A DNA stretch of 64,000 bases from assembly GCF_024346715.1 (NCBI RefSeq), contig NZ_AP024852.1, positions 930,001 to 994,000 of the forward strand, read 5' to 3'. Positions 56,099 to 64,000 of this stretch are shown piece after piece (within the stretch, counting starts at the first letter, position 1; every line of letters begins with the position of its first letter). The notes below the pieces were generated by a model. That model did not search any database and was not told where the DNA came from. It worked only from the letters and a program-made list of their open reading frames with translations. Made by a program: the position numbers and the translations under genes. This stretch comes from Photobacterium swingsii (GTDB lineage: Bacteria > Pseudomonadota > Gammaproteobacteria > Enterobacterales > Vibrionaceae).

Positions 56099-57241
56099 AT
56101 GCAATTTCATGAATTGAAAATCACGGATGTAGAAGTTATTCACCTGCGCGTGCCTGCACTTGATGAGGCTTGTGAGTGGGGAGAAGATGGTGTGCTTATT
56201 CGTGTTCATACCAATGCTGGGATTACAGGGGTGGGCGAGTCTGATAGCTCACCAATGATGATTGAGGCTTGTATTAAAGCAACGCAAAGTCATGGATCTT
56301 CTCAAGGTCTTGAACGCCTTCTTATTGGTGAAAACCCACTAGAAATTGAGCGCTTATACACCAAGATGTACAACGGCACCCATTATGCGGGCCGTCGTTC
56401 AACAATGATCCACGCTATTTCAGCTATCGATATGGCGCTATGGGATATTGCTGGTCAATTCTATCAAGTGCCAGTATGGCAGCTTTTGGGCGGTAAATTC
56501 CGTGAAAAGATCCGTGCATACGGTACCTTCATCCCATCAGCCATCAAAGAAGAAAACATTGCTCGTACAACGGAATTATTAGCGCAAGGTTTTACTTCTC
56601 TGAAGTTTGGTGGTGGTCCGCTAGGTAAAAATGCAGAGACTGATTACGAAATCATTAAGACTGTTTGTGAAACTGCTCGTAGTATCAACAAAGACGTTGA
56701 AATTGCGATCGACTTAGCGAGCGCATGGCGTACAGCTGGCCACACAATTGAAATGGCGAAGAAGTTAGAAGAATTCAACCTACTATGGATTGAAGAGCCG
56801 ATTACTGATGATGTGCTTGCTGGTTACCGTAAGATTTCACAATCGACCTCACAAAAATTGGCTGGTGGTGAAACGCTAACAACACGTTATGAGTTTGCGA
56901 ATTTCATCGAAAAATCGGGTGCTGACTTTGTTCAACCTGATGTGACCCGTTGTGGTGGTATTAGTGAAATGGTCAAGATCTACGACATGGCACACATGGC
57001 GGGCATGAAACTCGTTCCTCACGGTTTCTCAACGGGTATCTTAATTGCTGCAACGGTACACTTTCTCGCTTCTCGTGAGCATGGTGACCTGATTGAATAC
57101 TCTCAGAGTACAAGCCCACTGTTTACGTCACTGGTAAAGAATCAAATTCAGTTCAATAACGGCTTTGTTGACGTACCAAATACAATTGGCTTGGGCGTAG
57201 AGCTTGATGAAGAGGTGATTGCTAAGTACCGAGTTAATTAA
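56099..57241 (+). CDS. Enolase-superfamily dehydratase, mandelate racemase-like
   Basis: A 380-residue enzyme of the mandelate racemase/muconate lactonizing family. Metal-binding acids are seen in EIAIDLASAW (Asp), WIEEPI (Glu) and AGGETL (Glu). A catalytic lysine region reads TSLKFGGGPLG, with a single lysine where mandelate racemase has KxK, and the Asp-His dyad is QPDVTRCGG and VPHGFSTG. This pattern fits acid-sugar dehydratases with a base on one face. In context with a UxaA-like hydro-lyase, a transporter and a GntR regulator, it should dehydrate a sugar acid. The exact substrate cannot be read from the sequence. Confidence 0.9.
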   Translation: MQFHELKITDVEVIHLRVPALDEACEWGEDGVLIRVHTNAGITGVGESDSSPMMIEACIKATQSHGSSQGLERLLIGENPLEIERLYTKMYNGTHYAGRRSTMIHAISAIDMALWDIAGQFYQVPVWQLLGGKFREKIRAYGTFIPSAIKEENIARTTELLAQGFTSLKFGGGPLGKNAETDYEIIKTVCETARSINKDVEIAIDLASAWRTAGHTIEMAKKLEEFNLLWIEEPITDDVLAGYRKISQSTSQKLAGGETLTTRYEFANFIEKSGADFVQPDVTRCGGISEMVKIYDMAHMAGMKLVPHGFSTGILIAATVHFLASREHGDLIEYSQSTSPLFTSLVKNQIQFNNGFVDVPNTIGLGVELDEEVIAKYRVN

Positions 57242-57550
57242 TAATTTTCTACTATGGTACAAATGAATCGTTTAAAACGATTTATATCTATATAAATAAG
57301 CCTAAGTGCGTAAGTATTTAGGCTTATTTATTTGTGTGATAATAAAACATTAGTGTCATTTGCTTTTATACCTCCATCCTCATCCTTTTTAACTGTCGCT
57401 GGTTAAAGTTCAATTTTTCTCATCATATTTTTCATCTGAATACTGTTTTTTTGTCTGGTTATATATTATGGTTGCGAAAATGCGCTGGTATGAATACATC
57501 ACTTTATAATTTTCTCTAAAAGATTTTCTGCATAATAGGTCCTGTCGTTA
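57242..57550. other. Intergenic region after the dehydratase gene
   Basis: 309 bases: a small palindrome AATCGTTT-A-AAACGATT at 57266-57282, then the terminator at 57294-57329 and an A/T-rich stretch with the presumed promoter of the TetR gene. Confidence 0.5.
57294..57329 (+). terminator. Terminator of the sugar-acid operon
   Basis: The 12-bp perfect stem AAATAAGCCTAA/TTAGGCTTATTT with a 12-nt loop is followed by ATTTATTTG. Confidence 0.82.
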
Positions 57551-58117
57551 ATGTTATCTGAAGCTAAAACAAGAAAAAAAATACTTTCAAATGCAACAGA
57601 TCTCTTTGCCCATAACCCGTATGGAAAAGTGACGATTAGGAAAATTGCACAAAGTGCGAATGTTAGCCCGAGTTTGGTTATTTATTATTTCATCTCAAAA
57701 GAGAACTTATACTGTCAGATATTTGAAGAATTCTTTCCTGAACTTGAATGTATGATTAAAAAACTAAAGAAAGAATCAAATCTGACATTATCTATGATAG
57801 TGAATAATTATATTGAAGCTTGGCGTGTTAATTCACTTATACCTGTCATTATTCATCGTGAGTTATTGTCGTTAGACCATACAGAAGCCAAAAGTAGGCT
57901 GATAAATAAGCTATTGATGCCTCATAAAAAAAAGTTAATGTCTTTGCTTAGTAGCATCACTGAATGTAACCCATATAATGAAAAATACTATTACATGCTA
58001 GTGATGTCACTTTCAACTTATCCGTTTATCTCTGAACATATAAGCAATGAGAAAAACATAGACTTATCATTTTTACAAAATGTCTATGAAAGCGTTTTGC
58101 CCCAAGCTGTTTGCTGA
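57551..58117 (+). CDS. TetR-family transcriptional regulator
   Basis: A 188-residue regulator with the TetR helix-turn-helix (ILSNATDLFAHNPYGKVTIR, then KIAQSANVSPSLVIYYFISK) and a helical ligand domain. It is A/T-rich compared with most neighbours. It precedes an unknown lipoprotein/secreted-protein pair on the same strand, which may be its target; the ligand is unknown. Confidence 0.9.
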   Translation: MLSEAKTRKKILSNATDLFAHNPYGKVTIRKIAQSANVSPSLVIYYFISKENLYCQIFEEFFPELECMIKKLKKESNLTLSMIVNNYIEAWRVNSLIPVIIHRELLSLDHTEAKSRLINKLLMPHKKKLMSLLSSITECNPYNEKYYYMLVMSLSTYPFISEHISNEKNIDLSFLQNVYESVLPQAVC

Positions 58118-58208
58118 ATTTTTATTTTTCATACCTAGTGATAGGTATGTGTTTTTTGAGAAAGAGTGACTTTCCATTGGTGTAACCATAGATACAAGAA
58201 GAGGGATC

Positions 58209-58436
58209 ATGAAAAGAGTAGCAGTAATTGTAAGCGCAGTACTAATGCTAGCCGGTTGTGGCGGTGAGTCTGGGGACAATAATGGCTCAACGCCTACGTC
58301 GCCATCAGTATCAAAACCATTGCCGACCCGCGGTGGCTTGAAGCTGACAGATGCACAATTGACCAAGCTGAAGGAGATTAAATATCAGTCAGTCGATGGT
58401 AAGGCGTTTGAAGCACATAACGTATTCAAAAAATAA
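58209..58436 (+). CDS. Small lipoprotein of unknown function
   Basis: 75 residues with a signal peptide and lipobox LMLAGC followed by a Gly/Ser/Pro linker (GGESGDNNGSTPTSPSV) and a short charged C-terminal segment (LTDAQLTKLKEIKYQSVDGK). It lies 11 bases before the 454-residue secreted protein, so the two are probably one transcript. No family recognised. Confidence 0.8.
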   Translation: MKRVAVIVSAVLMLAGCGGESGDNNGSTPTSPSVSKPLPTRGGLKLTDAQLTKLKEIKYQSVDGKAFEAHNVFKK

Positions 58437-58447
58437 GGATAATTATA

Positions 58448-59812
58448 ATGAATAGTATCAATAAATTAGCGCTTGCAGTCTCACTCGGCTTAACCACTTT
58501 TGCTTCAGCTGCTACCACGAACATAAATAGCTTGCAGGGTTACTATAAAACGCGAGCTACAATCGACTACGTTTCTGACAAGATGATGCAGAACAAGGTT
58601 GATTTCTTTGCTTTAGATTATGCATTACACGCTAAAGGTATTGCGATAGGTGGAGGAGCGCTTCAATTAGATAACTTTGAGACTATGCTGGCTACGCACC
58701 CACACGTATCTGACACTAGCCAAAAAGATGTGCTTCGCCAAATAAAAGGCCAGTTTGGTTATAAGCCTTATGTCTGTAAGGTTGCAGACTCTGGTGCTGT
58801 CATTGTGTTTGAAGTCGATGATGCGGGGGCTAGTTGTAAGTTAGACCCGAAAACCATCAGTAAAGCGATGGCTAAAAATACTCGAACAGGAAAAGTAACC
58901 TTCTTTACGCAATTAGGTAATGAGAGTGAGCAACAATATTTGATCGATACCTACCTTGTGAATGGTAAGAGAGAAACGATTTCATCGTCTTTCTTACACA
59001 GTTTTAAAGGGCAGTTAATCGGTGATGTGACCAAGGTAACCCGTGATAATTCTACGGGTGTGGCGAGGTACAATATTGAGCAATATGCTGATTATGGTCC
59101 TGAAGATGGTCAGAAAATTGCGTTTAAGTCTTATCAATGGACAAGTGAACCCTTAAATCAAGATAACAGCAATCTTGAGAATGTCGCAGTAAATACATTT
59201 ATGGTGATGTCTGGTAAAGCAAATCAAATGTATGACAACAATAATAATACGCTTAAAGACGTTGCGACTTACTGGGCTACGCGTGATGTGATTGGTGTAC
59301 ACAAAAACAGTAGAAATGAAGATGTAATTATTGTTGATGATGTACAGCGCCGTCTTGTACTGCAAAGTGATTCATCGGTTAAAAATGCCGATGCTTATAA
59401 CTCTGAGTCAAAAAGCAATTGGTTAGACTATAACTTTAACAATATCCATGATCTAACAGGTGAAAGCCCTGATGCTTGTATGATTAAAGAGATCAGTGAA
59501 GGTAAGCCAGTTGTTCGCTATAAAGGTTGGTACCGCTCTTTGGGATCTTGTCAGCCAACAGCTGCTGATATTAAGGGTAAAGAAAAGGTTATTTTCACTA
59601 CCTTTACAACAGGTCAAGGTAAACAGATTAATGTAAAAGACTCAGCTTTAGTACGCAGTGCTAAGGATATTATTGATGTGGTTGAAAGTGTATCAAACTC
59701 AGTCAAGCCTGCTGCAAAAATAGACGATAAGGTCTTTGCCGAAATGAAAGCAAAATATGAAATGAAAGAAAAAGAGTTTACTGGTTTTTCTAGCCTCCAA
59801 TTTTGGAAGTAA
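58448..59812 (+). CDS. Secreted protein of unknown function
   Basis: 454 residues with a signal peptide ending near FASAA. The mature part has few cysteines (KPYVCKV, GASCKL, PDACMIK, GSCQPT: four, enough for two disulfides), Asn/Asp-rich stretches and mixed alpha/beta character. It is rich in NN/DN repeats (MYDNNNNTLKD). I recognise no domain. It follows a small lipoprotein gene and a TetR regulator, suggesting a regulated envelope or secreted factor. Confidence 0.8.
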   Translation: MNSINKLALAVSLGLTTFASAATTNINSLQGYYKTRATIDYVSDKMMQNKVDFFALDYALHAKGIAIGGGALQLDNFETMLATHPHVSDTSQKDVLRQIKGQFGYKPYVCKVADSGAVIVFEVDDAGASCKLDPKTISKAMAKNTRTGKVTFFTQLGNESEQQYLIDTYLVNGKRETISSSFLHSFKGQLIGDVTKVTRDNSTGVARYNIEQYADYGPEDGQKIAFKSYQWTSEPLNQDNSNLENVAVNTFMVMSGKANQMYDNNNNTLKDVATYWATRDVIGVHKNSRNEDVIIVDDVQRRLVLQSDSSVKNADAYNSESKSNWLDYNFNNIHDLTGESPDACMIKEISEGKPVVRYKGWYRSLGSCQPTAADIKGKEKVIFTTFTTGQGKQINVKDSALVRSAKDIIDVVESVSNSVKPAAKIDDKVFAEMKAKYEMKEKEFTGFSSLQFWK

Positions 59813-60196
59813 TTTTAAAAGATAATAATGAGCGCCTTACTTAGTAAGGCGTTTTTTTTCATTAGCTTAAATCGAGCTTGATCACTTTATTGGCGGAGAT
59901 GAAAACTTTAATTTATTTCGTTGAACAAAAATGTCCTTTTGTTTAATGGTTCAGGTTAATTATGCTTTTATGTTCCAATATAATCACAAAATATAAAGTT
60001 GAGTGTTTAGGCAATAGCTTACCTTTTGGGTTTTATCGTTATGAGGTCCAGAAAAATAGGCATTTGCGTTTCTCATTTGAACAATGAAACAGACAAAGTA
60101 TTGAGCATAAGAAAACGAGTTCATCTTTCTTATCTCCTTTTCTTTTATTCGCAGTGAATATCATATTAAGCGAACCGTTAAGCACAAGAAGATATT
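59813..60196. other. Intergenic region before the chemoreceptor gene
   Basis: 384 bases without a gene. The left end has the terminator at 59833-59859; the remainder is A/T-rich and presumably holds the chemoreceptor promoter. I did not find a convincing sigma-28 element. Confidence 0.5.
59833..59859 (+). terminator. Terminator of the secreted-protein gene
   Basis: The stem CGCCTTA/TAAGGCG with a 5-nt loop is followed by eight T. Confidence 0.92.
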
Positions 60197-61816
60197 ATGA
60201 ATTTATCTCGTTATCTCACTATACGTCATCAATTTTGGTTGTTAATGGCTTTTGTTTCAACTGGCATAGCAGTCATTATTCTTATGAATGCAAATGTTCA
60301 TCGTACAAATAACCTTCATTTAGTGTCACTCGATCAGCAATATTACCCAGCAATGGAGGTTGTTGTTCGCTTAGATGGCACACTACCGCGCCTGACTCAG
60401 CAGTTTGAAACGGCTGTTGTCACAGGGGAAGAGGATGCACTTAGCGAAGCTGCTTCTATTTATCTTTTACTAAAGAAAGATTTAGCTGAATTTAAAAAAC
60501 TGTTACCACAAAAAAGTAATGAACTGTCGCATGTTGAAACCTTGATGGCGAGTTACTTCAATGCAGGTAATCAGTTGGCTCTCGACTTCATTAACATGAA
60601 CGAGTCTGTTGCCGTTATTTCTCAAAAAGCGGACCAAAATCGTCAGACGCAGGAAAAACTCGAAGCAGAGCTACAAACCTTACAAAACTACGTGCGAGAA
60701 GAAGTTGTTAGTTTGATCGGTAATGCTAGGGAAAGCGCAGATCAGGCAGGCTTTAATTCTGTTGTATCGGGCCTAATTGTGGTGACATTTTTGCTCGGTT
60801 TTGGTTTTGCAATCTTACGTTCGATCAGCCAGTCCATTGCGATTGTTACAACAAGAATGAATGAGATCGCGAACGGAGAAGGTGATTTGACGGTTCGAAT
60901 TCACTATGACGGCAAAGATGAAGTGGCAGAGCTTGTGAATAATGTGAACCAGTTCATCAGCAAGTTACATAGCACTATTTCCGAGACAGTCTCTAGCATT
61001 CATCAGCTAGAAGCAATTACACAGCAGCTATCTGAAAGTCGTCAAGACACCTCTCGATTTACTGCTGAGCAGCAATCGAACATTCAGCAAGTAACTTTGT
61101 CCGTTGGTGAAATGTTGCAAACTGTTAGTCATGTTGCTGACTTTGCCAACCAAGCCTCACAGCAGGCGAATGACGCCAATACCAAAGCTGATGATGGCTT
61201 TGGTGTGGTTCAACAAACAGTACATGTTATTAATGTTTTATCTGATGATGTCCGTAAGATCGCGACTGTTATCGATAAGCTAGAACAAGATACAGCAAAC
61301 GTTGATGCTATTTTATCGACGATCAAAGGCATTGCTGATCAAACCAACCTATTGGCCTTGAATGCGGCAATTGAAGCCGCTCGTGCTGGCGAACAGGGGC
61401 GTGGTTTTGCTGTTGTTGCTGATGAAGTGCGCACACTTGCTGCTCGAACCCAGCAATCGACAGAAGAGATCCAAGTGGTATTAGGGGAGTTGCAAGTTGC
61501 TTCTAAATCGGCAGTTGAAGCCATGCATCAAGGGTTACGCCAGACAGAAGATGGTGTGAGCAGTGCTGCGACCGCTGGAGAAAGTTTACGTTCAATTACA
61601 GAGAAAGTGGCTGGTATTACCGTTGTAAATGATCAAATCGCTTCAGCCACAGAAGAGCAGCACCAAACCTCGTTGATTATTCAAGAGCAGCTGCAAGAGT
61701 TTAACCGTAGCGCAGAACAAGTGTCGTCCTCGTCGGATCGATTAGGTATTGCCAGTGATCAATTGGTTGGGGTCGTCGATCAATTAAGCCATTCGACGGC
61801 ACAGTTTAAAGTTTAA
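60197..61816 (+). CDS. Methyl-accepting chemotaxis protein
   Basis: A 539-residue chemoreceptor. The first transmembrane helix is near residues 10-30 ([18 protein letters not shown]), followed by a periplasmic helical domain of about 155 residues, a second helix ([20 protein letters not shown]), a HAMP domain ([16 protein letters not shown]) and the signalling domain. The conserved hairpin tip reads [20 protein letters not shown] with [12 protein letters not shown]. It lies before a porin-like gene and a PstS-like gene, suggesting a shared ligand. No C-terminal NWETF-type pentapeptide is visible. Confidence 0.95.
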   Translation: MNLSRYLTIRHQFWLLMAFVSTGIAVIILMNANVHRTNNLHLVSLDQQYYPAMEVVVRLDGTLPRLTQQFETAVVTGEEDALSEAASIYLLLKKDLAEFKKLLPQKSNELSHVETLMASYFNAGNQLALDFINMNESVAVISQKADQNRQTQEKLEAELQTLQNYVREEVVSLIGNARESADQAGFNSVVSGLIVVTFLLGFGFAILRSISQSIAIVTTRMNEIANGEGDLTVRIHYDGKDEVAELVNNVNQFISKLHSTISETVSSIHQLEAITQQLSESRQDTSRFTAEQQSNIQQVTLSVGEMLQTVSHVADFANQASQQANDANTKADDGFGVVQQTVHVINVLSDDVRKIATVIDKLEQDTANVDAILSTIKGIADQTNLLALNAAIEAARAGEQGRGFAVVADEVRTLAARTQQSTEEIQVVLGELQVASKSAVEAMHQGLRQTEDGVSSAATAGESLRSITEKVAGITVVNDQIASATEEQHQTSLIIQEQLQEFNRSAEQVSSSSDRLGIASDQLVGVVDQLSHSTAQFKV

Positions 61817-61927
61817 CGGCGTCTATCAAAGAAAAATCAAATGTTATTGCAGAGCCCTAACGAGGGGCTTTGCGATAAATACCGCGACATCAAGCAGTTA
61901 CACACTATAAAAATAAATCGGAGTTTC

Positions 61928-63205
61928 ATGATGACAATAAAGGCTTTTCGCCTATTGCCACTAGCAGCCTTGTGCGCGCTTTCTGGCCAAGTTAACGCTG
62001 CGAGCGCAACAGATGCTCGTATTAGTGAGCTAGAAAACCAAGTGTCAGTTTTATCAGAACAGCAGCAGTCTAGCATCGCAGATCGTTTTCAATTTGATGG
62101 TTTTGCATCGTTAAATCTTCAAGTGGCGAATAACAAAGCCGGTTATGCAGGCGCTTCGGATAAGTTGAATTTAGATGAAGGTTCGTTATTCGGTTTACAA
62201 ACGGTATTTACGATTAATGACTCAACCCAAGCGACAGTGCAGTTGGTGAGTCGCGGTACTGAGCTTGAAAACTGGAAGCCACAAATTGAGTGGGCTTTCA
62301 TTAGCCATGAATTTACCCATAACCTAAAAGGTCGAGCGGGTAAATTGCGTCTACCACTATTTATGTTATCGGATTACTTAGAAGTGGGTTACGCGCAGCT
62401 AGGTGTGCGTGTACCTAATGAAGTATATGGCAATGTGGTGGCAACCTCGTTTACCGGTGCTGATATGCTTTACGATATCGAGCTGGATGATAGCAGCATT
62501 CAACTACAAGGTTTTGCGGGCTCTCATAACCTAAGTTCAGATAAAACTAAATTCCGCGCACAGACGAAATTCGATCAAATTTATGGTGGTGTTGTATCGT
62601 GGACCAACGATACGGTGACACTGCGTTCAAGCTATGCGCAGGCAAAAGTGACGTCGCAAGACAACTGGACGCTGAGTGGCAAGCCGGTTGGTGCAACGAC
62701 TTTCCAAAATGATGAAGCGAAGTTTTACGGTGTTGGCGCACGTTTCGATGGTGAAAACCTGTTCGTGATGTCAGAAGTGACACGTACAGAAACTCAAGGC
62801 TTCTACCCTGATGCTGATGCTGCTTACGTGACTGCGGGTTACCGTATTGAATCGGTCACACCTTACTTCACAGTTTCACATCTGAAGACCAAAGACAACG
62901 ATGGTCGTAAGAAAGCTTCAGCGCAAGCTGCGGCAAACTTTATGCAGAATCAGACCAAACCTAATATGTTTTTAGCGGGTTCAACGCGACTACAGCAAGA
63001 ATTGCTTGATATGCAACGCACTAGCTACAGTGTGGGGGCGCGTTGGGATGTTTACACCAACATGGCGCTAAAAGCCGATGTGACTTATGTGACTGATTTT
63101 GGTGATACCAACGGTGGTTTACCGGGCGCTGTAAATGCCAAAATGAAAGGTCAAAATATTGATGACACCATGGTGTACACAGTCAAACTTGATGTTGTTT
63201 TCTAA
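61928..63205 (+). CDS. Outer-membrane porin-like protein
   Basis: About 425 residues from the ATG at 61928, preceded by CGGAG; an upstream ATG at 61841 would place 29 unlikely residues before the signal peptide. After the signal peptide (ending near VNAAS) there is a short coiled coil (DARISELENQVSVLSEQQQS) and then a beta-barrel (FQFDGFASLNLQV ... VYTVKLDVVF) ending in Phe. The layout recalls trimeric porins with an N-terminal coiled coil. The next gene, a PstS-like periplasmic protein, is 10 bases away. Substrate unknown; phosphate or another anion is possible. Confidence 0.8.
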   Translation: MMTIKAFRLLPLAALCALSGQVNAASATDARISELENQVSVLSEQQQSSIADRFQFDGFASLNLQVANNKAGYAGASDKLNLDEGSLFGLQTVFTINDSTQATVQLVSRGTELENWKPQIEWAFISHEFTHNLKGRAGKLRLPLFMLSDYLEVGYAQLGVRVPNEVYGNVVATSFTGADMLYDIELDDSSIQLQGFAGSHNLSSDKTKFRAQTKFDQIYGGVVSWTNDTVTLRSSYAQAKVTSQDNWTLSGKPVGATTFQNDEAKFYGVGARFDGENLFVMSEVTRTETQGFYPDADAAYVTAGYRIESVTPYFTVSHLKTKDNDGRKKASAQAAANFMQNQTKPNMFLAGSTRLQQELLDMQRTSYSVGARWDVYTNMALKADVTYVTDFGDTNGGLPGAVNAKMKGQNIDDTMVYTVKLDVVF

Positions 63206-63215
63206 GGAGAAAGTC

Positions 63216-63611
63216 ATGTTGAAAAAAACAGTTTTAGCACTTTGCCTTGCTGCATCAAGCTTTGCTCAAGCGGGTGTGGTGGTTATTGCAAACCCTGCTG
63301 CGGCCGATCTTGACGCTCAAACCATTAAGAAAGTTTATTTAGGTAAAGCGAAATCGCTGAATGTTGAAGCGATTGACCTAGCCGATGGGCAGCCGCTTAA
63401 AAGTGAATTCCACGCTAAAGTGACCGGTAAAACAGAAGCACAGCTTCAAGCATACTGGGCGAAAAAAGTATTCACAGGTAAAGGGCAGCCACCTAAAGCA
63501 TTGAGCTCCAGTGCGATTGTCAAAAATACCGTTGCGAATACAGCGAACGCGATTGGCTACATTGACGAAAGCGAAGTTGATGGCAGCGTAAAAGTGATTT
63601 TACGTCCATAA
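63216..63611 (+). CDS. Small periplasmic PstS-like substrate-binding protein
   Basis: 131 residues: signal peptide ending near FAQAG, then a domain resembling the first part of phosphate-binding proteins (VVVIANPAAADLDAQTIKKV, YLGKAKSL, and FTGKGQPPKALSSSAIV with NTANAIGYIDESEV). It is about half the length of PstS, as in short PstS-like proteins near chemoreceptors and porins. Start at the ATG 63216 after AAGGAG. It lies directly downstream of the porin-like gene. Confidence 0.85.
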   Translation: MLKKTVLALCLAASSFAQAGVVVIANPAAADLDAQTIKKVYLGKAKSLNVEAIDLADGQPLKSEFHAKVTGKTEAQLQAYWAKKVFTGKGQPPKALSSSAIVKNTVANTANAIGYIDESEVDGSVKVILRP

Positions 63612-63907
63612 TAAAATTTGGGTTAGCCTGATGTAGGGCGGATCATTAAAACGATTAAAGTCATCATGTTTGATGGCTTTTTTTATGCCCATAAAAAGGA
63701 TATGCGTATTCACGCTACCGCGACATAACCTTCTCGGGTACACTGCAAGGTATTAAGCCTAGGTCTGTATAGCAAGGTCATTGCCTCGCTAAGGTAGTGT
63801 CATTCTTAATAAGTCACTGTGTATTGTTGTCGTTTTAAGCAACTGAACATTGACTTGTCCAGGTTGATATAAGAACTAGCAATAGATTAATAATCCAGAG
63901 CGAATTT
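63612..63907. other. Intergenic region before the S4-domain gene
   Basis: 296 bases: a terminator hairpin of about AGTCATCA/TGATGGCT followed by seven T near 63659-63687 ends the porin/PstS-like transcript. The rest holds the presumed promoter of the next gene. Confidence 0.6.
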
Positions 63908-64000
63908 ATGTCTGAACATGAAGAATACGAAGTAGAAGCATTAGAAATTGAAGTTTCTGCTCAGCCAATTGAATTGTATAAAGTGCTTAAAATTGCCAAC
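63908..64000 (+). CDS. S4-domain RNA-binding protein, 5' part (cut by window end)
   Basis: 31 codons from the ATG at 63908 are visible. The acidic N terminus followed by QPIELYKVLKIAN matches the start of the small YbcJ-type S4-domain proteins of Vibrionaceae. The rest lies outside the window, so the call rests on this short segment. Confidence 0.7.
   Translation, partial: MSEHEEYEVEALEIEVSAQPIELYKVLKIAN

Noticed and set aside
57551..58117. TetR gene as part of the sugar-acid operon
   Set aside because: A strong terminator at 57294-57329 separates it from the dehydratase gene.

Overview
The window looks like a chromosomal segment from a gammaproteobacterium of the Vibrionaceae, most likely Photobacterium or a close relative. 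The evidence is the gene order cheA-cheB-parC-parP-cheW-(DUF2802)-ccmABCDEFGHI, the Vibrio-type polar chemotaxis-array genes parC/parP, two FadL porins next to fadIJ, and protein sequences close to Vibrio families. No complete insertion sequence, prophage, CRISPR array or tRNA was seen.

Layout: (1) 1-5706, chemotaxis operon: the 3' part of cheA, then cheB, parC, parP (with a 15-unit GAGCCA repeat), cheW and a DUF2802 gene. (2) 5722-6872, an opposite-strand pair related to flagellar export proteins (a FlhB C-terminal-like protein and a FliK-like protein). (3) 6981-14071, the complete cytochrome c maturation operon ccmABCDEFGHI. (4) 14146-29431, a block whose order resembles E. coli mlaA-fadL-fadI-fadJ-sixA-smrB-prmB. 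It carries extra genes: a second fadL, an ECF sigma factor with a DUF3379 partner, an M16 peptidase and a lipoprotein. FadR-like boxes lie at the fadIJ and second fadL promoters, and a structured RNA candidate lies upstream of fadI. (5) 29527-31917, two outer-membrane beta-barrel genes where E. coli has aroC. (6) 32255-52327, a second block whose order follows E. coli queC-decR-mdlAB-tesB-ybaY-atl-ffs. glnK-amtB is absent, and a ten-kilobase cluster sits between decR and mdlA.

That ten-kilobase cluster (35213-45248) is the most unusual part. A Fur-box-like sequence overlaps a good promoter in front of a cysteine-free 673-residue exported protein of unknown family. After a terminator comes an apparent operon of a b561-like membrane protein, an FTR1-type iron permease, a UDP-galactopyranose-mutase-like flavoprotein, a small exported helical protein, a PMT-like membrane glycosyltransferase, and a 988-residue protein joining a beta-propeller to a hexaheme cytochrome c554-like region. 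I infer an iron-responsive iron redox and transport system. It lacks the usual FTR1 partners (EfeO/EfeB, or P19 with cupredoxin). The ccm genes in the same window would supply its heme attachment.

(7) 52671-57241, a sugar-acid or sulfo-acid catabolic cluster: a GntR/FCD regulator, a split UxaA/SuyAB-like dehydratase whose large subunit is frameshifted, an EamA transporter and an enolase-superfamily dehydratase. A GntR dyad and a CRP-like site lie in the divergent promoter region. (8) 57551-63611, a TetR regulator, an unknown lipoprotein/secreted-protein pair, a methyl-accepting chemotaxis protein, an outer-membrane porin-like protein and a small PstS-like periplasmic protein. (9) 63908-64000, the start of an S4-domain RNA-binding protein cut by the window edge.

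All family assignments come from reading the translated sequences and recalled family motifs. No database search was run.
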